From Cellvibrionaceae bacterium (GTDB lineage Bacteria > Pseudomonadota > Gammaproteobacteria > Pseudomonadales > Cellvibrionaceae), in assembly GCA_027012915.1 (NCBI GenBank), contig JALUYN010000584.1, positions 1 through 7,541 of the forward strand: a DNA stretch of 7,541 nucleotides, in the 5' to 3' direction. The position numbers and the translations under genes are program-made. The notes beneath the pieces are model-generated. The model did not search any database. It was not told where the DNA came from and saw nothing but the letters and a program-made list of their open reading frames with translations. Below, one piece after another: positions 1 to 7,497 of this stretch (its first letter is position 1; every line of letters starts with the position of its first letter).

Positions 1-90
1 CGCCTCAAATCGCGCCACTCGTTGTTGCTCGTCGCTCGTTTAGAACCACTAAACTCGCTTCTCGCGCCTAGATTGGCGCGATTTGAGACG
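1..90. repeat. Large imperfect inverted repeat (possible dispersed repeat/MITE-like element)
   Basis: Bases 1-16 and 75-90 are inverted copies that match at 15 of 16 positions. Two smaller hairpins lie inside: GTTTAG (38-43) pairs with CTAAAC (49-54) around a 5-base loop, and CGCGCC (63-68) pairs with GGCGCG (75-80). The second hairpin competes with the outer stem. The segment has no coding content and may continue left of the window. Nested imperfect palindromes of this size are typical of intergenic dispersed repeats, but family membership is only inferred. Confidence 0.6.
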
Positions 91-110
91 CAACAGAAGC
101 ATCAGAATTA

Positions 111-404
111 GTGTTAACAGGCCCTAAGTTCTTCACCTACGAACTATCCATGCAACGCCCCAAAGAACGGCAACGTCAGGGCCCACCGCCAGGTAGCGAT
201 AGAGGCGACAGCTCTAAAGCCGAAAAGATGAAGAAGAAGTTCAATCAGCACCTAGTGCAGCGTCTAGAGAGCAAACTGGAAGAAACGGCTTACTGCCGCG
301 AGGGCTATTTTACACTGGAGAAGAACCTAAACCGGGGTAAGGCCTCTGTAAGGGGCGAATGCAGAGAAGCCGCTACTGATGAGGATGTTGGGCGGTTTCG
401 CTGA
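111..404 (+). CDS. Small protein of unknown function, possibly a 5'-truncated gene
   Basis: This open frame has 97 codons from a GTG at 111, or 84 from an ATG at 150. I do not recognise a named family. The C-terminal half (about residues 55-95) reads like a real protein: a basic, helix-prone stretch, then a C-R-E-G-Y-F segment and an R-G-E-C-R-E-A-A segment. The two cysteines are about 20 residues apart and could form a disulfide. Such a domain would fit an exported protein, but no signal peptide is present. The N-terminal residues are low-complexity and partly encoded by the 15-bp repeat. There is no convincing ribosome-binding site before either start, and the frame is closed upstream by a TGA at 84-86 inside the inverted repeat. 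It may be the surviving 3' part of a longer gene whose start was lost when the repeat arrived. A chance open frame is also possible. Confidence 0.42.
   Translation: MLTGPKFFTYELSMQRPKERQRQGPPPGSDRGDSSKAEKMKKKFNQHLVQRLESKLEETAYCREGYFTLEKNLNRGKASVRGECREAATDEDVGRFR
113..127 (+). repeat. 15-bp direct repeat, copy 1
   Basis: The 15-mer GTTAACAGGCCCTAA occurs here and again, in the same orientation, at 4620-4634. Here it lies 22 bases after the inverted repeat and covers the start of the 97-codon reading frame. A 15-base exact match within 7.5 kb is uncommon by chance but not impossible. It may be part of a dispersed intergenic repeat. Confidence 0.5.
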
Positions 405-426
405 TAGCCTCTGCCGACGGGAGAAG

Positions 427-456
427 GCTCCCGCGTACGCGGGAATGACCGGGAGC
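427..456. repeat. Nested palindrome, dispersed-repeat type
   Basis: Bases 429-444 form a perfect 16-bp palindrome (TCCCGCGT/ACGCGGGA) followed by AATGAC. This is the kind of core seen in common short intergenic repeats of proteobacteria. An alternative stem pairs GCTCCCG (427-433) with CGGGAGC (450-456). It uses the same left arm, so the two folds exclude each other. A further GAGCG-T-CGCTC palindrome follows at 453-463. Confidence 0.55.
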
Positions 457-485
457 GTCGCTCAGCGTTCGTGCTAAAACGAAGA

Positions 486-511
486 AAGGCCCATGTTCGC
501 ACATGAGCCTT
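486..511 (-). terminator. Rho-independent-like terminator, minus strand (probable groESL end)
   Basis: On the minus strand an 11-bp stem closes a GCGA (GNRA) tetraloop and is followed by the U-rich tract UCUUCGUUUU. One pair (491/506) is a G-U wobble on the minus strand but a C-A mismatch on the plus strand, so the minus-strand RNA is the one that folds. It lies about 235 bases past the groEL stop with no gene between, so it could end the groES-groEL transcript. Confidence 0.55.
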
Positions 512-583
512 CCCGGGAATTTGGCACTGAATTTTTGATTCAGAGGCGAGGATTTTCTTCCGAGATCAAGGCGGATTATTAAC

Positions 584-737
584 CCGGCGCGCAGCGTACG
601 TATAAGTACGTGAGCACCGGACTAATTTGCCTGGAGCAAATTAGGTTGCCGAAGGGCAATCCCGTAGGGACCAGGCTCAAGGATGAGCCTGGCAAACTTG
701 CATCCAACGCAGAGATCGGGAGAAAAGACCGTCTCTG
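584..737. other. Array of six consecutive hairpins behind groEL (structured 3' region or unrecognised RNA)
   Basis: Most of this 154-base stretch can fold into small adjacent stems. They are: 584-620 (an outer 7-position stem with one imperfect pair, over the inner stem CGTAC/GTACG); 622-644 (9 perfect bp, loop CTGGA); 646-659 (5 bp, loop GAAG); 660-670 (4 bp, loop GTA); 671-692 (9 perfect bp, loop AGGA); and 710-737 (6 plus 3 bp with a bulge). Read on the minus strand this is the 3' untranslated region of groEL, and the imperfect pair in the first hairpin becomes a U-G wobble. Read on the plus strand, two loops display GGA, as in CsrA/RsmA-binding RNAs. I found no promoter or terminator for a plus-strand RNA. 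No coding frame is supported here. Confidence 0.5.
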
Positions 738-745
738 GACAAAAA

Positions 746-2386
<1,641 letters not shown>

Positions 2387-2439
2387 CTATTTTCCTAGAA
2401 ATTCGTTTCTACTGTTTGTGTCTCGCAGAAGGCGCTGAG

Positions 2440-2733
2440 TTAGCCTTCCAATACGCCGTAAATCTCGCTCTCGTTGAGGATCAGCAGCTCTTCGCCATCA
2501 ATCTCAACAGTGTTGCTACCGGAGTACTTACCGAATACCACGGTGTCACCCACTTTGACGTCCAGCGGCTGAACGTCACCGTTTTGCAGGATGCGACCAG
2601 TGCCCGCAGCTACAATTTCGCCCTGGCTAGGCTTTTCCTGAGCGGAACCAGGCAGCACGATACCACCGGCGGATTTGGTTTCTTCTTCTTTGCGGCGAAC
2701 CACAACGCGATCGTGTAATGGACGAATTTTCAT
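2440..2733 (-). CDS. groS: Co-chaperonin GroES (10 kDa, Hsp10)
   Basis: This is the heptameric lid of the GroEL chamber; it binds the apical domains and controls substrate encapsulation. The 97-residue product has the standard N terminus [10 protein letters not shown], the mobile loop at about 16-32 with GGIVLPG that docks on GroEL, the hairpin region around residues 45-55, and the usual C terminus with [12 protein letters not shown]. Length is normal for the family. The ATG at 2733 is the right start: the purine-rich GGAGA lies about eight bases upstream. An in-frame TTG at 2748 would use codons that overlap this ribosome-binding site and would add five residues not expected before MKIRPL. 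It is the first gene of the groES-groEL operon, transcribed from the sigma-32 promoter upstream. Confidence 0.99.
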   Translation of the reverse strand: MKIRPLHDRVVVRRKEEETKSAGGIVLPGSAQEKPSQGEIVAAGTGRILQNGDVQPLDVKVGDTVVFGKYSGSNTVEIDGEELLILNESEIYGVLEG

Positions 2734-2877
2734 GTATTTAGTCTCCAAAACATGAGTTTCATTATCAGATTAGGCCGGCAGTTCCGGCACCAATATTATT
2801 AACCGCAGGCAGCACCTACGGGGCTTGCTGAGGCCCCAAGCATCAAGCTCGTGAGCTTCAGCAGAAAACCTGTGAAT
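2734..2877 (-). other. groESL 5' leader with two or three hairpins
   Basis: The leader runs from just after the sigma-32 -10 element to the groES start, about 145 nt. On the minus strand it can form AAGCT-CGTG-type stem 2845-2858 (six complementary bases each side), GGGGC/GCCCC at 2820-2837, and GCCGG/CCGGC at 2774-2788. None clearly buries the GGAGA ribosome-binding site, so a thermosensor is not shown. The hairpins could affect stability or simply be spacer. Confidence 0.4.
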
Positions 2878-2883
2878 TCGGTA

Positions 2884-2909
2884 ATGGGGTTGGAAAAAGG
2901 GATTTCAAC
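2884..2909 (-). promoter_or_regulatory. Sigma-32 (RpoH) heat-shock promoter of groES-groEL
   Basis: On the minus strand the -35 element GTTGAAA (2909-2903) is followed by a 13-base spacer and the -10 element CCCCAT (2889-2884). The RpoH consensus is CTTGAAA, 11-16 bases, CCCCAT; only the first -35 base differs. It points at groES and begins about 25 bases after the fxsA stop codon. Strong heat induction of groESL is expected. I saw no CIRCE element (TTAGCACTC inverted repeat), so HrcA control is not suggested. Confidence 0.9.
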
Positions 2910-2933
2910 ACTTGGCAGTGAAAAAAATTGAAA

Positions 2934-3389
2934 TTATTTGAGACGCTTATCGTTCTCGCGCTGAAATTCGCCTTCAATAATCGTGGTTTCACGCTCTCCC
3001 TGGCGTTGCTGGTAGGTATGGGCATAGAAACCACCTTGGCCGGAAACCACCATGCGCTCAACCAAGCGCCCCAACAGCAGTTGACGCACACCCGGCAACA
3101 GACAGCAGAACCCAATAACATCGGTGACAAATCCAGGGGTCAGCAACAGCGCACCGCCCACGGCCAAAAAGATACCTTCGACCATCTCTTGCAGAGGCAT
3201 CTCGCCGGCCTGCATTTTCTGATTGGCTCTGGCAATAGCAGAAAATCCCTGACGGCGCAGTAGAGCCAAGCCAACCATCGCCGTTAGCAACACCAACGCG
3301 ATGGTATTGAGCGCGCCAATTTGGGAGCCCACCTCGATTAAAATCCACATTTCGAGGACAGGCATAATGATAAACAGCAGTAGGGGCAC
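2934..3389 (-). CDS. fxsA: FxsA family inner-membrane protein
   Basis: FxsA is a small cytoplasmic-membrane protein. In E. coli, overexpression relieves F-plasmid exclusion of phage T7; its native role is unclear. This 151-residue copy has hydrophobic segments at about 2-20, 27-43 and 70-98. The last contains the family hallmark LLLTPGFVTDVIGF followed by LLPGVRQLL. The cytoplasmic tail has the common TTIIEGEF motif near its end. The start is a GTG at 3389, with GAGG seven bases upstream; the next Met (residue 9) would cut into the first membrane segment. It lies directly upstream of groES in the same orientation, echoing the fxsA-groSL neighbourhood of E. coli. A sigma-32-like promoter precedes it, so it may be a heat-shock gene. 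No strong terminator separates it from groES, so readthrough is possible. Confidence 0.95.
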   Translation of the reverse strand: MPLLLFIIMPVLEMWILIEVGSQIGALNTIALVLLTAMVGLALLRRQGFSAIARANQKMQAGEMPLQEMVEGIFLAVGGALLLTPGFVTDVIGFCCLLPGVRQLLLGRLVERMVVSGQGGFYAHTYQQRQGERETTIIEGEFQRENDKRLK

Positions 3390-3426
3390 GGCTAAACCTC
3401 AGTTATTCGACGACATATACAGTCTG

Positions 3427-3455
3427 ATATAAGGACAAACCGCGCCCTTTTCAAG
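3427..3455 (-). promoter_or_regulatory. Sigma-32-like promoter of fxsA
   Basis: On the minus strand a perfect -35 CTTGAAA (3455-3449) is followed by a 14-base spacer and CCTTATAT (3434-3427), a partial match to the RpoH -10 CCCCATNT. It lies in the 74-base gap after the DUF481 gene and predicts a start about 30 bases before the fxsA GTG. E. coli fxsA has, to my recollection, been listed as RpoH-dependent, which would agree. Confidence 0.6.
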
Positions 3456-3463
3456 CCATTACA

Positions 3464-4507
3464 TTACCATTTATAGCCAATACCCACGGTCAGTTTCTTG
3501 TCTTCCTTGCGATTGTCGCCATTGGGTTGATTATCGTAGTCGTACTCAAATTTGTACTCTGAGAACAAACGCTTGCCAAGCGGCATGCTCAGACCCAATT
3601 CCAGATCCAGTTCCCAGTCCTGGGAATCTTCCAGCGACCAGCGGCTTTGCCCCTTGGATATAAGATGCAATGAATAGGGCAACTTGCGGCGGAAGTTATA
3701 TGACAGTGTCCAGAACCCTGATTCGCGGGTAGCCTCCCAATTGGGGTCCAGCAGGTTTTCATCAGTGGGATCAAAGTTCTCTTTCAGGAACTCAAGACCT
3801 GAAGCTACAGAGAAGGCCGAGTGCGCGTACTCCCACCACTGCACGCCAATACCGGTACCGTAGACAAAGCGCTCATCAATATTCTTGGGCTCGTCCATAC
3901 CGAACCCCAATTCATTGAACCAAAACCAGCGCTCGCTGAAGAACCAATCGAGACGATACTTGAGATCGTAGAGTTCGTCGCTGGGCTCATCGTCGCTGGA
4001 ACGACTTTCATAGTTGACTGACATAATGTGACGCCAGTCGCTCTTGCGGAACTCGACGCCCGTATCCACATCCACATCGTCTTTGACCTCATTGCCGCGC
4101 TTCATGGAAATCGCAACGGAGGTCTTGCCTGAATAGGTATAGCTGCCTTCAGTGTGCCGAACATAGGGAATGACTCGATCAACAACCGCCAGCTCGGTTT
4201 TGATCTGCTCACTGCTATCGCCACAGTGATACACCAGAAGCGGCCCATCCATGCCCTGGACCGAACAAGCTTTGGCCTGGCCCTTGATTTTGACCGGCGC
4301 CGATATCTGGACCTGCTCGACTTTGCTTTTGGCTATGGTGAGATCCCCAAAACTGTCGGAATTCCAGGTCACTTGCTCACCTTCAATTTTGACCAGGCTG
4401 CCCTGGAGGCGATCGCCGTTCACGAGGCGTATCTCATCGGCCAGAACAGGCACAGAGGACAACAACGCCAGCAGGGACAACAGTGGCAGTAAATAGGTAG
4501 ATTTCAT
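3464..4507 (-). CDS. DUF481 (YdiY-like) outer-membrane beta-barrel protein
   Basis: This 347-residue protein is predicted to be exported and inserted in the outer membrane; its function is unknown. Residues 1-23 form a signal peptide with a hydrophobic core and a VLA cleavage site before DEIRL. Residues 24-70 form a small beta domain built on LVNGDRLQGSLVKIEG and TWNSDSFGDLTIAKSKVEQV, often found before DUF481 barrels. Residues 70-120 are a linker with two cysteines (81 and 95). From about 120 to the end, alternating aromatic/polar strands fit a DUF481 beta-barrel, and the last residue is the aromatic W typical of outer-membrane proteins. The ATG at 4507 suits the signal peptide, though only a weak ribosome-binding site (GAG, about 12 bases upstream) precedes it. 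It follows the AmpG-type gene by 143 bases on the same strand and may have its own promoter. An iron, salt or pH role is not supported by the sequence. Confidence 0.88.
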   Translation of the reverse strand: MKSTYLLPLLSLLALLSSVPVLADEIRLVNGDRLQGSLVKIEGEQVTWNSDSFGDLTIAKSKVEQVQISAPVKIKGQAKACSVQGMDGPLLVYHCGDSSEQIKTELAVVDRVIPYVRHTEGSYTYSGKTSVAISMKRGNEVKDDVDVDTGVEFRKSDWRHIMSVNYESRSSDDEPSDELYDLKYRLDWFFSERWFWFNELGFGMDEPKNIDERFVYGTGIGVQWWEYAHSAFSVASGLEFLKENFDPTDENLLDPNWEATRESGFWTLSYNFRRKLPYSLHLISKGQSRWSLEDSQDWELDLELGLSMPLGKRLFSEYKFEYDYDNQPNGDNRKEDKKLTVGIGYKW

Positions 4508-4538
4508 AATCAGAAGAACTCAAGCGTGAAAAGCGCGC

Positions 4539-4544
4539 ATTCTA
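4539..4544 (-). promoter_or_regulatory. Possible -10 element before the DUF481 gene
   Basis: TAGAAT on the minus strand, preceded by CTG and followed by a GC-rich start region, resembles a sigma-70 -10 box and would give a leader of about 25 bases. No TTGACA-like -35 lies at 16-18 bases, so the assignment is weak. Confidence 0.25.
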
Positions 4545-4619
4545 CAGAAGCGCGGCCACCGGCTCGAGTCCAAGAATGACTCAGAGGTCAACATGGAATG
4601 AATATATATCAAGTACCCG

Positions 4620-4634
4620 GTTAACAGGCCCTAA
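4620..4634 (+). repeat. 15-bp direct repeat, copy 2
   Basis: This is the second copy of GTTAACAGGCCCTAA, also found at 113-127. It lies just after the stop codon of the AmpG-type gene, in AT-rich DNA (TATATA on both sides). No large inverted repeat accompanies it here, unlike copy 1. Confidence 0.5.
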
Positions 4635-4650
4635 TATATAAATCGATGTT

Positions 4651-5997
4651 CTATGTTTGCCGGTTCTCCATACGATGATGCCGCATTACAACCCAGGCCA
4701 GAGCAATAGCAGGCAAACCCATCATCGCCGCATACAAAAAGAACTCAAAGTAGCCCGAAGCATCCACAATCACTCCAGAAAAGCCACTCATGAATTTGCC
4801 CGGCAATGTCATCAAGGAACTGAACAGCGCATATTGTGTTGCGGTATACGCTCTGTTGGTTAAACCCGAAAGATAAGCAATAAAAGCCGCGTTGGATAAG
4901 CCACCACTAAGGTTATCCGCACTGATCACCACCGCTAGCCAGGAAATATCAGGCCCCACTATAGCCAGCTGAGCGAACAGCAGGTTAGTACTGGCCACCA
5001 TCACCGCTCCGAGCAGCAAGGGGCCGAATACTCCGTAGCGCACGACAAGCAAACCACCCAAGAATGAACCGGCGATCGTCATAAAGAAACCAAACACCTT
5101 GCCTATCGACGCGATCTCAGATTTGCTGAAGCCGAGATCCAGATAGAAAGGGTTAGCCATAATTCCCATTACGATATCACTCAGACGAAACAGAGCGATA
5201 AACAGCAGAATCAAAATTGCGAAGCGACCATTGCGCTGAAAGAACTCAACGAACGGGCCAACAACTGCATCTAAGAACCAACGCAACAGGCGTCGGGTTC
5301 TGCCGCCATTATCCTCGAGGTGCAACGACTGATGAAGACGGTGTTCCAGTTGTTCGGCATTCTCGGGGACGATCTTTTGTGGCTCGGGAACCAACAATAC
5401 GGTGACCACACCAACCCCCATCAGCGCCGCCATTACCCAGTAGGCCATACTCCAGGAATAGAATTCCGCGATATACAGGGCACCCGCTCCAGCAATCAGC
5501 ATAGCCACCCGATAGCCGAAGATATAAGTGGCCGACATGGCACCTTGAAGTTCGGTTTTGGCCGATTCAATACGAAAAGCATCGATAGCAATATCCTGCG
5601 TCGACGAAAAGAACGCCACCATCACCGCAAACACCGCCACCCAAAACAATTGACTCTGCGGGTTCGTTAGGGACATCCCCACCAGCCCAACGACAATCCC
5701 AAACTGACCGAACAACATCCAACCGCGACGCTGTCCCAGAACGCGAGTCAACACGCCCAGTCCCAATCGATCCACCACCGGCGCCCAGAAAACTTTTATG
5801 GAATAGGTCACCCCCACCCAACCAAAAAAGCCGATAGCACTGCGACTGACTTCCATGTCCCGGAGCCAGGCAGACAATGTGGAAAATACCAGCAGCAGCG
5901 GTAATCCCGCCGCCACACCCAGGAAAAACATGGCGATAACACGAGGCGAAGTATAGGCCTGAAACGCTTCGCGCCAGGTAGTGTGGGATGCATTCAT
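4651..5997 (-). CDS. ampG: AmpG-family muropeptide MFS permease
   Basis: AmpG permeases sit in the inner membrane and import GlcNAc-anhydroMurNAc muropeptides from the periplasm for wall recycling. That supply also sets the signal for AmpR-controlled beta-lactamase genes. The 448-residue product has the MFS layout: an N-terminal half (about 18-205), a charged cytoplasmic loop (about 205-255) and a C-terminal half (about 256-438). AmpG-like signatures are GVAAGLPLLLVFSTLSAWL (27-45), GQRRGW (88-93), FFSSTQDIAIDAFRIE (129-144), GYRVAMLIAG (161-170), DNLSGGLSNAAFIAYL (361-376) and TATQYALFSS (385-394). It ends soon after the twelfth predicted membrane segment and lacks the C-terminal extension of E. 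coli AmpG (about 490 residues), so an AmpG paralogue such as Pseudomonas AmpP is possible. Nearby ampE and ampD support a recycling role. The start at 5997 has no clear Shine-Dalgarno sequence. Confidence 0.87.
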   Translation of the reverse strand: MNASHTTWREAFQAYTSPRVIAMFFLGVAAGLPLLLVFSTLSAWLRDMEVSRSAIGFFGWVGVTYSIKVFWAPVVDRLGLGVLTRVLGQRRGWMLFGQFGIVVGLVGMSLTNPQSQLFWVAVFAVMVAFFSSTQDIAIDAFRIESAKTELQGAMSATYIFGYRVAMLIAGAGALYIAEFYSWSMAYWVMAALMGVGVVTVLLVPEPQKIVPENAEQLEHRLHQSLHLEDNGGRTRRLLRWFLDAVVGPFVEFFQRNGRFAILILLFIALFRLSDIVMGIMANPFYLDLGFSKSEIASIGKVFGFFMTIAGSFLGGLLVVRYGVFGPLLLGAVMVASTNLLFAQLAIVGPDISWLAVVISADNLSGGLSNAAFIAYLSGLTNRAYTATQYALFSSLMTLPGKFMSGFSGVIVDASGYFEFFLYAAMMGLPAIALAWVVMRHHRMENRQT

Positions 5998-6283
5998 TAG
6001 CGGGGATAACGTTATTTCGGTTTAGTGACTCACCCTAACAGATGGCCGTTTTAATTCCAGTACTGACACCAATTTAGAACACAGGGAAGCAAATGGTTAC
6101 AACACGCCAATATGCTTTGATTTAACAGAAATTTACACCCAAAGCCGCTCCAGAGCTGGCCGCAGCGTATGATTTTTTTACACACAGGTTACAATGCAGC
6201 CGCGTACGAAATTACAGATGTACAGCGAGAAAACTCACTCGCACAGATTTCGATTTATCTATTTTTAGAGACTGAGGACAACC

Positions 6284-6535
6284 ATGAAACACGTTATTGC
6301 TCTGCTGATGCTGACCCTGGCAACCACCGCTATGGCTGGCCCCAAAAGCCTGAAGAAAGCCGGTACAGGCGAAACCGCCGACGGCCGCACCTTCAACAAA
6401 ATTGAAGTGGTTTGCTCCGGCAAAAAAGAGCCTCGTACCATCATCAACTTCGACGGCGATCGCAAGTGGTGCCTGGCTGACGAATCCCTGTGTGGCAATA
6501 AAATGCGCGTTGCCAAGAAAGCTTGTAAGAAGTAA
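6284..6535 (+). CDS. Small secreted basic protein with four cysteines, unknown function
   Basis: I do not recognise the family. The 83-residue product has a clear signal peptide: MKH, a hydrophobic core IALLMLTLATT, then AMA before Gly19. The mature part is about 65 residues with Cys44, Cys63, Cys70 and Cys81, enough for two disulfides in the periplasm or outside. It is strongly basic, with about 16 Lys/Arg against 8 Asp/Glu, and the end is Lys-rich (AKKACKK). The ATG at 6284 has a good ribosome-binding site (GAGG about seven bases upstream), and a strong terminator follows 19 bases after the stop, so this is a convincing free-standing gene. It is the only confident plus-strand gene in the window, between ampG and ampE. 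A wall-binding, toxin-like or inhibitor role would be speculation. No clear sigma-70 promoter was found in 5998-6283. Confidence 0.85.
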   Translation: MKHVIALLMLTLATTAMAGPKSLKKAGTGETADGRTFNKIEVVCSGKKEPRTIINFDGDRKWCLADESLCGNKMRVAKKACKK

Positions 6536-6554
6536 TTTCTGACAACCTTGCAAC

Positions 6555-6588
6555 AAAAAAACGGGCCTCTAACTCCGGCCCGTTTTTT
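6555..6588. terminator. Two-way Rho-independent terminator
   Basis: CGGGCC (6562-6567) and GGCCCG (6577-6582) form a GC stem around a 9-base loop, flanked by seven A on the left and six T on the right. It therefore works on both strands: for the small secreted protein gene on the plus strand and for ampD-ampE arriving from the right, whose stop is 41 bases away. Confidence 0.93.
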
Positions 6589-6628
6589 GTGCCTGCAGCT
6601 TTTTCGAAGGTCGCAAGGTCTGTCGACA

Positions 6629-7465
6629 CTAGAACAATCCAATCAACCCCAATACGCAAAGCCACAATACCAGCGAACGCGACAATAACGGCTGCAACGC
6701 TTCAATTTCGCTTTCGGTGATGCCTTCTTGCACCAGCTCACTACCATTGACGTTCAATGCACCGTGAACCATTCGCTCCAATTTAAGCTCGGTGGACTCA
6801 TCGAAGGACCACAAGCTATCGATCACAGACTGAAAAGCGCCCATGAAATTTCCGGTAAGAGCGAGACTGCATCCCAAGACGCGAACTACAGGCCATTCCA
6901 GTATCCACATCAGGCGAGCGGCCAATAATCTTACTTCTTCAGAATTTTCTGTACGCTCCCGGGCAAATTGAGCCAGGCGATAGAACAGCGCACCTGCAAC
7001 ACCCAACAAGACAAACCAGAAGATGGCCACAAACATGCGCTCAAAAGCACGGTAGGTCACCCGCTGCAATACGGCGCGATGTAAATCCGGCCAACCATCC
7101 AGCTCCTCAGTCAGAACGCCCAAGCGCTGAGCGTACTCCGCGGCAACTTCGTTATCGTTGCGCTTAAAGGCATCAATATAACCATTTACCCACTCTGAAA
7201 AATCGCCGCGCCCCAAGCAATAGAGTAATGCCGGGACAGATGCCAGCATCAGCAAGAAGGAAGAAACACCGGCCAGCCAATGCAACAGCCACCATACCAC
7301 CACTACCGGCAACAGCACCTGCAACAACAATGTGATACCACTGTCAGAGAACGAACGGGATATGGTATCGGCCCAACTCTTCCACCAGCCATCTCGATGC
7401 AACGGTTCCCCGGAGCCCCAGTACTGGACAATCAGAAATACCACAACAACAACCAGAAAACTCAT
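6629..7465 (-). CDS. ampE: AmpE, inner-membrane protein of the ampDE operon
   Basis: AmpE is a polytopic inner-membrane protein encoded with the recycling amidase AmpD. It was first linked to beta-lactamase regulation as a possible sensor, and its biochemical role is unsettled. The 278-residue product is close to the usual length (E. coli about 284). Membrane segments are predicted at about 2-14, 45-62, 65-82, 143-163 and 262-278. The hallmark FERMFVAIFWFVLLGVAGALFYRL lies at about 141-164, and LTGNFMGAF at about 203-211. The segment LGRGDFSEWVNGYIDAFKRND (84-104), then a charged stretch to 135, is the expected cytoplasmic part. The ATG at 7465 is 25 bases after the ampD stop. Its ribosome-binding site (AGAGAGGG, about ten bases upstream) is made by the 9-bp tandem repeat. 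Transcription ends at the shared terminator at 6555-6588. Confidence 0.95.
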   Translation of the reverse strand: MSFLVVVVVFLIVQYWGSGEPLHRDGWWKSWADTISRSFSDSGITLLLQVLLPVVVVWWLLHWLAGVSSFLLMLASVPALLYCLGRGDFSEWVNGYIDAFKRNDNEVAAEYAQRLGVLTEELDGWPDLHRAVLQRVTYRAFERMFVAIFWFVLLGVAGALFYRLAQFARERTENSEEVRLLAARLMWILEWPVVRVLGCSLALTGNFMGAFQSVIDSLWSFDESTELKLERMVHGALNVNGSELVQEGITESEIEALQPLLSRSLVLWLCVLGLIGLF

Positions 7466-7470
7466 TGTTT

Positions 7471-7497
7471 CTCTACCCTCTCTACCCTCTCTACCCT
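7471..7497. repeat. Three tandem copies of a 9-bp unit between ampD and ampE
   Basis: The plus-strand unit CTCTACCCT is repeated exactly three times and followed by a partial CTA. On the coding (minus) strand each unit is AGGGTAGAG. In the ampD frame this gives Arg-Gly-stop three times in a row, so every unit carries an in-frame TAG. Each unit also has a GAGGG Shine-Dalgarno-like core; the one nearest ampE is about ten bases from its ATG. Confidence 0.9.

Noticed and set aside
1..127. Integron attC-like site
   Set aside because: GTTAACA does not fit the GTTRRRY core, there is no matching partner core, and no integrase or cassette array is nearby.
305..502. A 65-codon minus-strand frame overlapping the palindrome
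   Set aside because: The translation contains the SFPRTREPSP-type run that comes from reading through common dispersed palindromes. There is no ribosome-binding site.
2734..2748. A five-residue N-terminal extension of GroES from a TTG start
   Set aside because: It would overlap the GGAGA ribosome-binding site of the ATG at 2733, and GroES proteins begin MKIRPL or similar.
2734..2760. FourU-type RNA thermometer at the groES ribosome-binding site
   Set aside because: A TTTT run lies next to GGAG, but only about three base pairs can form locally, which is too weak to call.
6212..6642. Minus-strand frames opposite the small secreted protein gene
   Set aside because: They cross the terminator hairpin, lack ribosome-binding sites, and conflict with a well-supported gene on the plus strand.
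7471..7497. CRISPR array or frame-switching phase-variable repeat
   Set aside because: The unit is 9 bp without spacers, so it is not CRISPR. A multiple of three cannot shift the frame, so on/off switching by frameshift is excluded.
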